Source: Bacteroidia bacterium
Lineage (GTDB): Bacteria > Bacteroidota > Bacteroidia > B-17B0 > Aurantibacillaceae
Direction of reading: 5' to 3'
Length of the DNA stretch: 64,000 bases
Assembly (NCBI GenBank): GCA_016787705.1
Contig: JAEUTP010000027.1
Coordinates: forward strand, 124,001-188,000
Each line of letters starts with the position of its first letter. Within the stretch, counting starts at the first letter, position 1. A program made the position numbers and the translations under genes. The notes under the pieces were generated by a model. It did not search any database. It was given only the letters and a program-made list of their open reading frames with translations, and was not told the origin of the DNA. This document shows, one piece after another, positions 17,744 through 25,620 of the stretch.

Positions 17744-19102
17744 ATGGAACCAACCAACAGGGCAGCTATTACTTACTACCGTACATTTCAAAAGGTACTT
17801 GAAAAGATTGCAGAAATTGATCCAACTGCAAAATCAGCAGCTTATAAAAGTCAGTTATCACAGATGGAGCTTAATCTAAAAAATATTAAAAAGATTGAGC
17901 CGGATTTTGACGTATCTGTTATGGTGGCGGAAGTTGAAAAATATAAAAATACAATTACCAACCAGGACGGAACTAAAGCCCTGGATAAAGATTTAGCCGC
18001 TTTAAACATTAGCCTGAATGGTTTATCAAAATATTTGAATGAAACTAAATTAAATACAGATAATATAGATTTAACGATGGAGGGTTCAACAAAGCCAATT
18101 TTACGCGACATTGCTATCTTCAAGAAAAATCATCCAAAGCACAATATTACAGAATTAGAAAATAAAGTAAAAGATTTCGAAAACAGTTTACGCATAAAAT
18201 TAAATGGTGCCTCTTCTGATCATAAAAATGCTAAGGAACAATTAAAGGAGTTAGAAGAGACAATTTACTTACCTTATTTAACCTGGAGAGATTATGAGCA
18301 CGAAGATTTTATTTATGGTTCACACAATCCAAACGGAGATCCATATTTACCTGATTACATCTGGTCCCAGAATGGAATTAACAAATTACAATCTATTTTA
18401 AACTCGTATCCATTAAGAGCCGAAAAATACCTTGCAAAATACGGCCCACACAAATTAGAAACTTCAAATTCAGCAGGAAGAAAGCAAAGTGCAAATAGTG
18501 TTTCAGAATACAAATCATCGGCAGAAACCAGTTTTCTAATAAATTTTATTAAAAACAATTCACTTAAAGATGCACGAATGAGACTTGCTGAAGTTGAGGA
18601 GAAAATGGACTTTGTTGTTGATTTTTATTTTGAAAGAATGGTAAACGCCTACAGAATTATTAATGCCTCAAAGCTAACTGATAACGCCGAATTAAATGCA
18701 GTGGCAAAAATACACCAAAGTATGGTAGATAAGTTAGGTGATATGGATAACTACAGAAATTTAGTACTTGAAAATACCATTAAAAATGCCAAAAAAGTAT
18801 TTATGCCTAAAGCCAAAATAGAAAACGCTGAAATGGAACAATTAGCGAAAATTGCATTGGAGAGCCGTGGATGGAATGAAACCGTACTAAAGGTAAATCT
18901 CTTAGATTTTGATTGGCGCTTAGAAAGAAATACTGATTTTATAACCGGGCGTGTTTTTGCCGCTAGTATTGCTACAAAAAAAGAAAATGGTTTGTGTATG
19001 TTATATACAGCCACGATAAGACAAGAACAAATTGGAGAGCGCTTTGCCCAACCAATTTTATACTCGTACACAAGTAAATACATTGCTGAAGAGAATATTT
19101 AA
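17744..19102 (+). CDS. Unknown protein, shared C-terminal module, no signal peptide (cluster gene 3)
   Basis: The 452-residue protein begins MEPTNRAAITYYRTFQKVL and lacks a signal peptide or membrane span, so it should be cytoplasmic unless exported by another route. Residues 1-180 are helical with heptad-like spacing. A central part holds an aromatic patch (LPYLTWRDYEHEDFIYGS) and a second helical region (about 270-360). The end (about 365-452) carries FDWRLERNTDFITGRVFAAS, then ENGLC and GERFAQPILYSY, matching the module of the cluster genes at 16219, 19661 and 20566, but it lacks the terminal Cys ending. No known family was recognised. Confidence 0.8.
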   Translation: MEPTNRAAITYYRTFQKVLEKIAEIDPTAKSAAYKSQLSQMELNLKNIKKIEPDFDVSVMVAEVEKYKNTITNQDGTKALDKDLAALNISLNGLSKYLNETKLNTDNIDLTMEGSTKPILRDIAIFKKNHPKHNITELENKVKDFENSLRIKLNGASSDHKNAKEQLKELEETIYLPYLTWRDYEHEDFIYGSHNPNGDPYLPDYIWSQNGINKLQSILNSYPLRAEKYLAKYGPHKLETSNSAGRKQSANSVSEYKSSAETSFLINFIKNNSLKDARMRLAEVEEKMDFVVDFYFERMVNAYRIINASKLTDNAELNAVAKIHQSMVDKLGDMDNYRNLVLENTIKNAKKVFMPKAKIENAEMEQLAKIALESRGWNETVLKVNLLDFDWRLERNTDFITGRVFAASIATKKENGLCMLYTATIRQEQIGERFAQPILYSYTSKYIAEENI

Positions 19103-19113
19103 AATTTTAAGAA

Positions 19114-19530
19114 ATGAAATTACTAAAGCTAAGCGCACTTTTAATAATTACTTTGTTTATTTTTTCCTGCAAAAATTCAGGGAATAGTAATACAGATACA
19201 CGCGATATTTCAAATCAGGATAGTTCGGTTGCGGAAGAGTCACAAAAAGAAAATTTGCAATCTTCAGACAGTTTGACAACTGCCGAAGCAATTACTGATA
19301 ATACCAATACTGAAAGCGAAAACCAGTCAGATTATATAAAAATAATTAACGAATGTGTTGATAAAGTTGATTTTGCGGTTGATCCTTCAGGTGTTCAAAA
19401 TAATTATCTATCAGGAGGTAGTAGTACAGAAATAGCAATGAAACCAGGCGATAAAGTACGATTAATAAACGGTGGTGTTATTTATACACATACTGCCGGA
19501 AGTACTGGTCCTGTTTATTTATGTAAATAA
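19114..19530 (+). CDS. Small lipoprotein of the unknown cluster
   Basis: The 138-residue protein has a lipoprotein signal peptide with LFIFSC and Cys19 as the anchor. A low-complexity Ser/Asn/Thr/Glu linker (about 20-75) follows, then a compact C-terminal domain (about 76-138): IINECVDKVDFAVDPSGVQN, GGSSTEIAMKPGDKVRLING and a final PVYLCK. The two Cys residues of that domain may pair. The layout (anchor, flexible spacer, small domain) suits a periplasm- or surface-facing receptor or immunity-like protein, but no family was identified. It starts 11 bases after the preceding stop. Confidence 0.75.
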   Translation: MKLLKLSALLIITLFIFSCKNSGNSNTDTRDISNQDSSVAEESQKENLQSSDSLTTAEAITDNTNTESENQSDYIKIINECVDKVDFAVDPSGVQNNYLSGGSSTEIAMKPGDKVRLINGGVIYTHTAGSTGPVYLCK

Positions 19531-19546
19531 AGCATATGAAAAAATT

Positions 19547-19651
19547 ATGGAAAATTCATATTTAATTATAATAGTGCTATGTTGCATTATACCGTTAATG
19601 ATAGCAGTAATTAGTTTCAAAAAAAAGAAAGACAATAAAAATAATAAGTGA
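19547..19651 (+). CDS. 34-residue single-span membrane microprotein
   Basis: An ATG frame of 34 codons fills the gap between the lipoprotein stop (16 bases upstream) and the next cluster gene (9 bases downstream). It encodes a short polar start (MENSY), one hydrophobic span of about 17-19 residues (LIIIVLCCIIPLMIAVISF) and a Lys/Asn-rich tail (KKKKDNKNNK). This is a typical single-pass topology with a positive cytoplasmic tail. Position and composition support a real gene; function is unknown. Confidence 0.6.
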   Translation: MENSYLIIIVLCCIIPLMIAVISFKKKKDNKNNK

Positions 19652-19660
19652 GGAAAAAAC

Positions 19661-20545
19661 ATGAAAAAAATAGTATTAGCACTAAGTATAGTAGCCTTAT
19701 CTACAACAAACATACTTGCTCAAACGCGCCCAACCAGAGACCAAATTATGAATGGAAGTAAAAATGCAAAAGGAATTATAGATGACCCATTCATATTCAA
19801 AAGAGCAGAGCTACAAGTAAGCGGGGATAATGTAACAAGCGTTAAGGCCTTTCAGGAAGCAATTGCCAAAAGTGATGCCGTTATTAAAGAGTACGGTGAT
19901 GAAGTGACAAAATTTTTGGCATCCAATCCCTCTCCCGCTATTTTAAAAAGTCATTATAACAGCATCTTATCGAAAGCTAAAGGGGTTGACTCTGAAATTT
20001 CTAAAGTAGCATCAGAATACAAAACCGGAAACTCATTAGGAAGTGTATATTATTTACAAAACCTGTATATATATAAAGGTTACCTGGAAGGTGTAAGTCG
20101 GATTTACACTGAAACACAAGAACTAAAAGATAAACTGGAAAGCGTGAAAAATGCAATTACGCTTTATAAGAGCAGAGATGAATTTATGAATAAAATGACC
20201 GCAAATCAAAAAGAACAAGCTAAAAACATGAAGATGATTCCTGCCGCCCAAAGTAATGCAAAAATAGAAGCGATGGTGAAAAAAGAATATGAAGCAGTTT
20301 TTAAAGAATTTACGGTTACAAAAGTAAATATCACCTATAAAACATGGATTGTAGATAAAAATGAATTAGATATACCGGTATGTAGGAAATTAAGTGTTTC
20401 TGTGGCTGTAAAAAATGCTAAGGGTGAGTGTGGTATTGGCAGCAGTAATGTTAAAGAAGATTATATTGGTGGGGGAAACTATGGTCAAGCTTATTCATAT
20501 CTGCCCTCTGATCCAATAACTGTTCCTTGTGAAAATATTAAATAG
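19661..20545 (+). CDS. Unknown exported protein, shared C-terminal module (cluster gene 6)
   Basis: The 294-residue protein has a 21-residue signal peptide (ending NILAQ). The mature part (about 30-200) is helical, with several segments rich in Lys, Glu and Ala. The C-terminal module (about 205-294) holds YKTWIVDKNELDIPVCRKLS, NAKGECG, GGGNYGQAYSYLP and the ending PCENIK. It is the same pattern as in the genes at 16219 and 20566. Three Cys in this module could form a disulfide in the oxidising envelope. Its stop overlaps an unlikely GTG start of the next gene; the better ATG lies 21 bases on. No family was recognised. Confidence 0.8.
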   Translation: MKKIVLALSIVALSTTNILAQTRPTRDQIMNGSKNAKGIIDDPFIFKRAELQVSGDNVTSVKAFQEAIAKSDAVIKEYGDEVTKFLASNPSPAILKSHYNSILSKAKGVDSEISKVASEYKTGNSLGSVYYLQNLYIYKGYLEGVSRIYTETQELKDKLESVKNAITLYKSRDEFMNKMTANQKEQAKNMKMIPAAQSNAKIEAMVKKEYEAVFKEFTVTKVNITYKTWIVDKNELDIPVCRKLSVSVAVKNAKGECGIGSSNVKEDYIGGGNYGQAYSYLPSDPITVPCENIK

Positions 20546-20565
20546 TGATTTTAACTAAAATAACA

Positions 20566-21435
20566 ATGAGAAATTTAATTATAATCACCTTTAGCCTAGT
20601 TACTATGGTAACTATAGCACAAAAAGAAATTATATTGCCACAAGATTCCACAAAACGTACCTGGGATTTCTTTAAGTATTTTACTGCACCGTCAGCGGGA
20701 AATTTAAATGACGTTGTTGAACCATCGGCTTGTCTTAAAACTGCTCAAAAAAAATATGATCAATCAAACACAAGTTTTGAAAAACTATGGAATGATTTTC
20801 ACAGTGGTAGCAAAAGCTATAAGAAAATCAAAAATGCCGAAAAACAAACAGCCACTACCTGTAAAAGTAATATATATGATGCCAACGCGTACAAAAGTTC
20901 GGTATTGAATGCAACCGATAAGTGTTTAATGGCTGAGTACTATTTCAAAATTAAAGGTTTTGAAGCCTTTATTGAAAAATGCCAACAACTTTATCCATCA
21001 AATTCAATTATTGGTCAGGCGAGCGAAGATATAAAAACCATTGTTAGTGAATTAGGAGATCAAGGAGATTTAAAAGCAATTGAGCAAAAAAATAAGGAAG
21101 ATAAACTGGCAAAAGTAGAACCACCAAAAGCTTTATCTTCAAACCCTGAGTGGGAAAAGTGGTTTAAAGATTACTTTATAAAAGAATATGCCGGGTATAA
21201 ATTTATAAAGCAGTATTTGCGTTCAACAGAGTGGAGTATTCACAGAAACGAAGTTACATCCATAATTATTGATAGGCAAATAGCAAGCACTGTTGCAGCA
21301 ACAAAACCTGATGGAACCTGTGTTTTGGTTGAGTTGGCCTTATATCAAAATTACGAGGGGGGAAAATATGGTGCATCTTATTTTTTAAAAGCGGCTGAAG
21401 CCCAGCAACAAATTTTATGTGAAAAAGTAAAGTAG
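20566..21435 (+). CDS. Unknown exported protein, shared C-terminal module (cluster gene 7)
   Basis: The frame can start at GTG 20545, but the ATG at 20566 places a clean signal peptide (MRNLIIITFSLVTMVTIAQ) at the N-terminus, so it is preferred and gives 289 residues. The mature protein is mainly helical up to about residue 185, with Cys residues at intervals. The C-terminal module (about 195-289) carries STEWSIHRNEVTSIIIDRQI, KPDGTC, GGKYGASYF and the ending LCEKVK. It parallels the cluster proteins at 16219 and 19661. Function is unknown; it is probably periplasmic or surface-exposed. Confidence 0.8.
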   Translation: MRNLIIITFSLVTMVTIAQKEIILPQDSTKRTWDFFKYFTAPSAGNLNDVVEPSACLKTAQKKYDQSNTSFEKLWNDFHSGSKSYKKIKNAEKQTATTCKSNIYDANAYKSSVLNATDKCLMAEYYFKIKGFEAFIEKCQQLYPSNSIIGQASEDIKTIVSELGDQGDLKAIEQKNKEDKLAKVEPPKALSSNPEWEKWFKDYFIKEYAGYKFIKQYLRSTEWSIHRNEVTSIIIDRQIASTVAATKPDGTCVLVELALYQNYEGGKYGASYFLKAAEAQQQILCEKVK

Positions 21436-21470
21436 TAATTTTTCAAAATCTAATTGTTTAAGCCGATTTA

Positions 21471-21917
21471 ATGAAACCAATAACAAAAATATACTTTCTA
21501 ATGTTGGTTTTAGCGGCTTTTATTTCAGGTGTATTTGTATTTCTATATATCAGAGAGAAAAAACAAGATGAATTATTGAATGAACGTGGCATTACAGCTA
21601 AAGCATGGATAACAAATTTAAAACATAGTAAAGCAAGTAAAAAAACAAGTTCAATCTACTACATGGAGGTGGTGTTTTTTTCAGATACATGCAAAATTGT
21701 ACAAGGCTCATTAAAAGCGGTAAAACCTAATACGTTTTCTAAAGTTGATGAAATTTTAAAAAATATGCGAGTTGATAATAAGTCATTCGGTGATTATTTA
21801 ACAAGTACTATTCCAATATCTTATCAGCAATATAGCCACTATAAGGTCAATGATAGGATTGAGGTTATTTATTTGAAAGAAGACCCCAAAGTAATCAGAT
21901 TAAGAAACAATAATTAA
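21471..21917 (+). CDS. Membrane-anchored DUF3592-like protein
   Basis: The 148-residue protein has one N-terminal membrane span (about 8-27, YFLMLVLAAFISGVFVFLYI) followed by a beta-rich soluble domain. The pattern GITAKAWITNLKHSK, then VVFFSDT, then YSHYKVNDRIEVIYLKEDPK is that of DUF3592-like domains, in which Y-x-V-G/N-D and V-x-Y-x-x-x-x-P-x are typical. The role of that domain is unclear. It continues the same-strand cluster, 35 bases after the preceding stop. Confidence 0.65.
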   Translation: MKPITKIYFLMLVLAAFISGVFVFLYIREKKQDELLNERGITAKAWITNLKHSKASKKTSSIYYMEVVFFSDTCKIVQGSLKAVKPNTFSKVDEILKNMRVDNKSFGDYLTSTIPISYQQYSHYKVNDRIEVIYLKEDPKVIRLRNNN

Positions 21918-21926
21918 ACAGTAATT

Positions 21927-22595
21927 ATGGCAATAAAAATAAAAAAAGTAAAAATTAAACCCATTCAATTGGGTAATGGTTCCACAGGAAAAGCTATGGG
22001 TTATTTTCGTAAATTTTCTCTTAGCAGCACCAACAAAAATGCTAATACCTTACGTGAATTAATAACAGGTTTACAATTGCAAGTGGATTTAAACTCATTA
22101 GAAATACCGGATAATGAAAATGAGTGGACCTACTACTCCCAAAATGGCGAATGCAGTTTAGCGCCTGAACCTATTAAAAAAGAGCTAATAGCTACGTACA
22201 AAAAATACTTAAATTTTACTATTGATTTAAAGAATCCTACCGTTGATGAAAGAAAGAACATTCTTTTTAGTCAAAAAAACGACATAGAAATAAGTATTAA
22301 TTACGATAAAAACAATGGTGAAGATCACCCTTTGTGTGTATGGAAGGAATTGGATATAAGAGATTTGGATATAATTGGGCCTGTAAAAGAAGTAGAGTGG
22401 CGCAACTATGATGATGATAATCTCGGTATAGAGCAAGCGTGGGATAATAAACATAAAATACAGCCCGATTTTGGAGATGAGCCTATGTGGCCGCATAAGG
22501 GTTGGAAAAACGATATTGCCGGTTATTTGCCGGGTTATATGATCACGTTAAGTTTTGAGTGCGAAATTGAAGGAGAAATAAAAGATGATGAATAA
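21927..22595 (+). CDS. Unknown acidic cytoplasmic protein closing the cluster
   Basis: The 222-residue protein has no signal peptide or membrane span. A basic N-terminus (MAIKIKKVKIKPI) precedes an acidic body rich in Asp, Glu, Asn and Trp, for example NEWTYYSQNGEC and VEWRNYDDDNLGIEQAWDN. The final strands (YMITLSFECEIEGEI) suggest a beta fold. It starts 9 bases after the DUF3592-like gene, so they are likely translated from one message. Nothing in it matches a family I know. Confidence 0.7.
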   Translation: MAIKIKKVKIKPIQLGNGSTGKAMGYFRKFSLSSTNKNANTLRELITGLQLQVDLNSLEIPDNENEWTYYSQNGECSLAPEPIKKELIATYKKYLNFTIDLKNPTVDERKNILFSQKNDIEISINYDKNNGEDHPLCVWKELDIRDLDIIGPVKEVEWRNYDDDNLGIEQAWDNKHKIQPDFGDEPMWPHKGWKNDIAGYLPGYMITLSFECEIEGEIKDDE

Positions 22596-22694
22596 TAACA
22601 GTATTCAATTTAGTAATGATGTACTAATCAGAAAATAATGGAAATGAAATATGAAAGTTATCATTTTTTTGAAAGATCGAGTAGCATAATTTGG

Positions 22695-22725
22695 TTGAAA
22701 ACCTCAATAAAACTCAATAAATTTG
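22695..22725 (+). promoter_or_regulatory. Distal promoter upstream of prs
   Basis: TTG at 22695-22697 and TAAATTTG at 22718-22725 are separated by 20 bases, matching the phylum's -33/-7 consensus. Transcription would start about 70 bases before the prs start codon. Confidence 0.55.
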
Positions 22726-22759
22726 TTCCATAGATTACTTTTCTTTTTTTAGCTTTTTA

Positions 22760-22790
22760 TTGCCCAAATCCATAAAATTCCCTATATTTG
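22760..22790 (+). promoter_or_regulatory. Proximal promoter of prs
   Basis: TTG at 22760-22762 and TATATTTG at 22783-22790 are separated by 20 bases, a full match to the Bacteroidota vegetative promoter. It lies 14 bases before the ATG at 22805. This rules out the longer in-frame start that begins within the promoter. Confidence 0.75.
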
Positions 22791-22804
22791 CAGTCCTTAA
22801 AAAA

Positions 22805-23737
22805 ATGGAATCGCAGGTAAAAATATTTTCAGGAATTGCTACCGAAGGTTTGGCTGCAAAAATTGCTAATTCTTATGGTCAGCCATTGGGCAAAGTTGAG
22901 CATTATCGCTTTAGCGACGGGGAGTTACAGGCTTCTTACGAAGAAAGTATCCGTGGCCAAAGTGTATTTGTTATTCAAAGTACCATGCCACCTGCCGATA
23001 ATTTAATGGAGATGTTACTGTTAATTGACGCGGCAAAACGCGCCAGTGCAAGACATATTGTGGCTGTTATTCCTTATTTTGGATATGCCCGCCAGGATCG
23101 TAAAGATAAGCCCCGTGTGGCCATTGGCGCTAAATTAGTGGCCGATATGTTGGCTGTTGCAGGCGCTACAAGGGTTATGACCATGGATCTTCATGCCGAC
23201 CAGATACAAGGCTTTTTTAACGTGCCGGTTGATCATTTATATGCTTCTACTATTTTTTTACCTTACATAAAATCTTTAGGTTTAGAAAACCTCACCATTG
23301 CTGCGCCTGATATGGGTGGTAGCAAACGTGCCAATGGTTATGCAAAACATTTAAAGGCCGAAATGGTAATTTGTTATAAGCAACGTGCAAAGGCAAATGT
23401 GGTTGAAAGCATGACTGCCATTGGAGAAATTGAAGGAAGGAATATTGTATTGGTAGATGACCTTGTTGATACTGGTGGAACATTGTGTAAAGCAGCAGAA
23501 ATGATGTTGGACAGGGGGGCTTTAAGCGTGCGCGCTATTTGTACGCACCCTGTGCTTTCTGGTAAAGCATACGAAAATATTGCCAATTCAAGGTTAACGG
23601 AACTGATCGTTACAGATACAATTCCTTTAACGCAGCAAAGCCCTAAAATAAAAGTATTAAGTGTTGCCGATCTTTTCGCAAAAGTGATCAAGAGTGTTCA
23701 TAATTATGAATCGATAAGCGAAAATTTTATAATGTAA
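22805..23737 (+). CDS. prs: Ribose-phosphate pyrophosphokinase (PRPP synthetase)
   Basis: The enzyme makes phosphoribosyl pyrophosphate from ribose 5-phosphate and ATP for nucleotide, histidine and NAD synthesis in the cytoplasm. The 310-residue length is standard. Motifs include FSDGE near the N-terminus, the flexible-loop segment YFGYARQDRKD, the metal/ribose site MDLHADQIQGFF, and the PRPP-binding loop VLVDDLVDTGGT. The ATG at 22805 is chosen because the promoter ends at 22790 and the protein then begins MESQVKIFSG, as in the family. It is followed 77 bases on by the L25 gene, a common pairing. Confidence 0.97.
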   Translation: MESQVKIFSGIATEGLAAKIANSYGQPLGKVEHYRFSDGELQASYEESIRGQSVFVIQSTMPPADNLMEMLLLIDAAKRASARHIVAVIPYFGYARQDRKDKPRVAIGAKLVADMLAVAGATRVMTMDLHADQIQGFFNVPVDHLYASTIFLPYIKSLGLENLTIAAPDMGGSKRANGYAKHLKAEMVICYKQRAKANVVESMTAIGEIEGRNIVLVDDLVDTGGTLCKAAEMMLDRGALSVRAICTHPVLSGKAYENIANSRLTELIVTDTIPLTQQSPKIKVLSVADLFAKVIKSVHNYESISENFIM

Positions 23738-23814
23738 TACCCGTAAATTAAAAATAACAAGAGAAGAGATTTTGAAACGGGCAGGATCTTAACTCTAAAA
23801 TTAAAACAAAAAAA

Positions 23815-24450
23815 ATGAAAACAGTATCTTTGAGCGGTTCGTTACGTGCGAACGTAGGGAAGGTGGATGCTACAGCTGTAAGAGCTAAAGGCCACGTTCC
23901 ATGTGTAATTTATGGAGCAGGTGAGCAAATTCACTTCAGCGCCGATATTCGTGATTTTAAAAATATCATCTTTACACCAGACACTAATTTAGTGGAAGTA
24001 AATATTGATGGTAAAAAATACTTAACCGTATTACAGGAAGCACAATACCATAAAATTAACGACAAATTAATTCACGCAGATTTTTTAGCTGTAAACGCTG
24101 ACAAACCGGTTTCGGTTCAGTTACCTGTTAAAACTGTTGGACAGGCAGAAGGCGTTAAAGCCGGTGGTAAATTAATTGTAAAAATGCGTAAATTAAAGGT
24201 AAAAGGTTTAATTTCTAAATTACCTGAGAGTATTGACTTAAATATCGAGAAACTGGCAATCGGTAAATCAATTTCTGCCGGAGATATCAATATTGATGGT
24301 ATTACTGTATTACATCCAAAAAACATTTCTGTTATCAGTGTTGAAACTACACGTGCCGCAGTTGTTGAAGAGCCAGCTAAAACAGCTACAACAGCTACTG
24401 CTGCTGCTACAACAGCAACGCCTGCAGCTAAGCCTGCGGCAAAAAAATAA
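23815..24450 (+). CDS. rplY: 50S ribosomal protein L25/CTC
   Basis: The 211-residue protein binds 5S rRNA in the large subunit. The N-terminal L25 domain (about 1-92) contains RAKGHVPCVIYG and HKINDKLIHADFLAV. A C-terminal beta domain (about 95-185, CTC/TL5 type) follows, and a low-complexity Ala/Thr/Lys/Pro tail (about 186-211) closes it. This two-domain length is usual for Bacteroidota. It probably shares the prs transcript. The often adjacent peptidyl-tRNA hydrolase gene is absent; a terminator follows instead. Confidence 0.95.
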   Translation: MKTVSLSGSLRANVGKVDATAVRAKGHVPCVIYGAGEQIHFSADIRDFKNIIFTPDTNLVEVNIDGKKYLTVLQEAQYHKINDKLIHADFLAVNADKPVSVQLPVKTVGQAEGVKAGGKLIVKMRKLKVKGLISKLPESIDLNIEKLAIGKSISAGDINIDGITVLHPKNISVISVETTRAAVVEEPAKTATTATAAATTATPAAKPAAKK

Positions 24451-24470
24451 TCTGATCCTTTTTAATCTTT

Positions 24471-24503
24471 AAGCCCTTTCGTTAAACGGAAGGGCTTTTT
24501 TGT
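24471..24503 (+). terminator. Intrinsic terminator after rplY
   Basis: An 11-bp stem (AAGCCCTTTCG paired with CGGAAGGGCTT, one G-U pair, loop TTAAA) is followed by a T run at 24494-24503. It lies 20 bases after the rplY stop. Confidence 0.85.
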
Positions 24504-24584
24504 TTAATAAACCGGTTAAAAACATTTTTTAAAGCAGGGTAACTTCCAATAATAATAAGCGTTATTTGCAATAGCAATCGATCA

Positions 24585-24863
24585 ATGAAAAAAATAGTTT
24601 TTAGCATATTTCTTCTTTTATTCATTTTCTCATTCAATAAAGTATCGTCTCAAAACAACGAGATGTTCAAGCAAAAAAGAGAACGAAAAAAAATATGGCG
24701 TAAACACCGTACCAGCGATGATGCCTATAATCCGTATTTGAAAAAGAAGGCCAAGAACAAACCTAGCGCACGAATTAATAAAGGAAATAAAAAAGAAGAA
24801 AGACGCCAGAAACGCGCTTTTAAGAGAGAGATGAAGCGTAATAAAAAGCGATTAAATAATTAG
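24585..24863 (+). CDS. Small, highly basic exported protein
   Basis: The 92-residue product has a signal peptide of about 22 residues (FNKVSSQ). The mature part is extremely rich in Lys and Arg (RERKKIWRKHRTSDDAYNPY, then KREMKRNKKRLNN), with no hydrophobic core. It may be disordered or bind acidic envelope polymers. It ends two bases before the convergent gene at 24865. No family is known to me, although similar short basic secreted proteins are common in this phylum. Confidence 0.65.
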   Translation: MKKIVFSIFLLLFIFSFNKVSSQNNEMFKQKRERKKIWRKHRTSDDAYNPYLKKKAKNKPSARINKGNKKEERRQKRAFKREMKRNKKRLNN

Positions 24864-24864
24864 T

Positions 24865-25521
24865 TTATTTTTTTTTGGTATTCTTATTCTTGAATTTACC
24901 TTTGCGCCAGGCATCAATAAATTGCGCCCACGCTATGGGATTTAATAAACTTATACTAGGTGCCTGACCGGACGAATAAACCTTAGTGTAATACGCCTGC
25001 ATAACGTACCTGTAATTTTCTGAAGCGCTTGCCGTTTGATTTCTTTCTAAATAAGTCATAGCTTCTTGTTGCAGATTTCTATCAGCCCTGTCCATATCAG
25101 TATCTGTTAAGTCTAAAGCAAGAAAAGCTCTCTTAAAATCTTCTTTACTTGGCCACGGATAAACCTCTACCTCGGCTAACTGAAAAGTATCTTTAGTTAA
25201 AAGCTGAATAGCGTAATAATATTTTTGAGAAAGTGTATCAGCAATTTTATAAGTTCGCAGTTTATGGCTTACCGAATGAAATTCCAGTTCATCGCCTGGA
25301 TTAACTATAAGACTGAAGAAGCCCGAAAATCCGCAGATCGTTCCGCGATTGGTACCCTTAATGATAATGGAAACAAAGGGTATAGGCGTTAGGCTATCCT
25401 GATCGTATACAACCCCTGAAAATTGAATTAAAGGTGGCGTTGGTTTTGTGGTAACAGTTTGAGCTTTTAAACTGTTAAAACATACCAAAACTGTTAAAAA
25501 TATAGCAACAATTAGTTTCAC
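24865..25521 (-). CDS. Exported protein with carboxypeptidase-regulatory-like domain
   Basis: The 218-residue protein has a signal peptide (about 1-20, NSLKAQ). A carboxypeptidase D regulatory-like beta-sandwich (about 34-115) follows: FSGVVYDQDSLTPIPFVSII, KGTNRG, GFSGFFSLIVNPGDELEF. This is the plug-adjacent domain seen at the front of TonB receptors, but here without a barrel. The C-terminal half (about 125-218) is helical and ends in a Lys/Asn-rich tail. Stand-alone members are common in Bacteroidota and their role is unclear. It diverges from the plus-strand gene at 25621. Confidence 0.75.
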   Translation of the reverse strand: MKLIVAIFLTVLVCFNSLKAQTVTTKPTPPLIQFSGVVYDQDSLTPIPFVSIIIKGTNRGTICGFSGFFSLIVNPGDELEFHSVSHKLRTYKIADTLSQKYYYAIQLLTKDTFQLAEVEVYPWPSKEDFKRAFLALDLTDTDMDRADRNLQQEAMTYLERNQTASASENYRYVMQAYYTKVYSSGQAPSISLLNPIAWAQFIDAWRKGKFKNKNTKKK

Positions 25522-25620
25522 TGCTATAAATTTAGCCTTTCTTTTGGTTTAGTATAAGTGGTTTAACAAATTTTACATTTGGCTGGTTTTAAATTTTTTT
25601 TTCACTTAACTTTGTAATAG

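Noticed and set aside
20545-20565. GTG start for the cluster gene at 20566
   Set aside because: It would place seven extra residues before a well-formed signal peptide and overlap the preceding stop; the ATG is better.
16219-22595. Reading the unknown cluster as a type VI or contractile injection system
   Set aside because: No sheath, tube, baseplate, ClpV or VgrG-like protein is present; the exported proteins do not resemble those components.
22638-22733. A 31-codon plus-strand frame before prs
   Set aside because: It overlaps the distal promoter of prs, has no clear membrane or signal character and is easily explained by chance in AT-rich DNA.
22760-22804. Longer N-terminus for PRPP synthetase
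   Set aside because: The extra 15 codons overlap both elements of a consensus promoter, and the family starts at the ATG at 22805.
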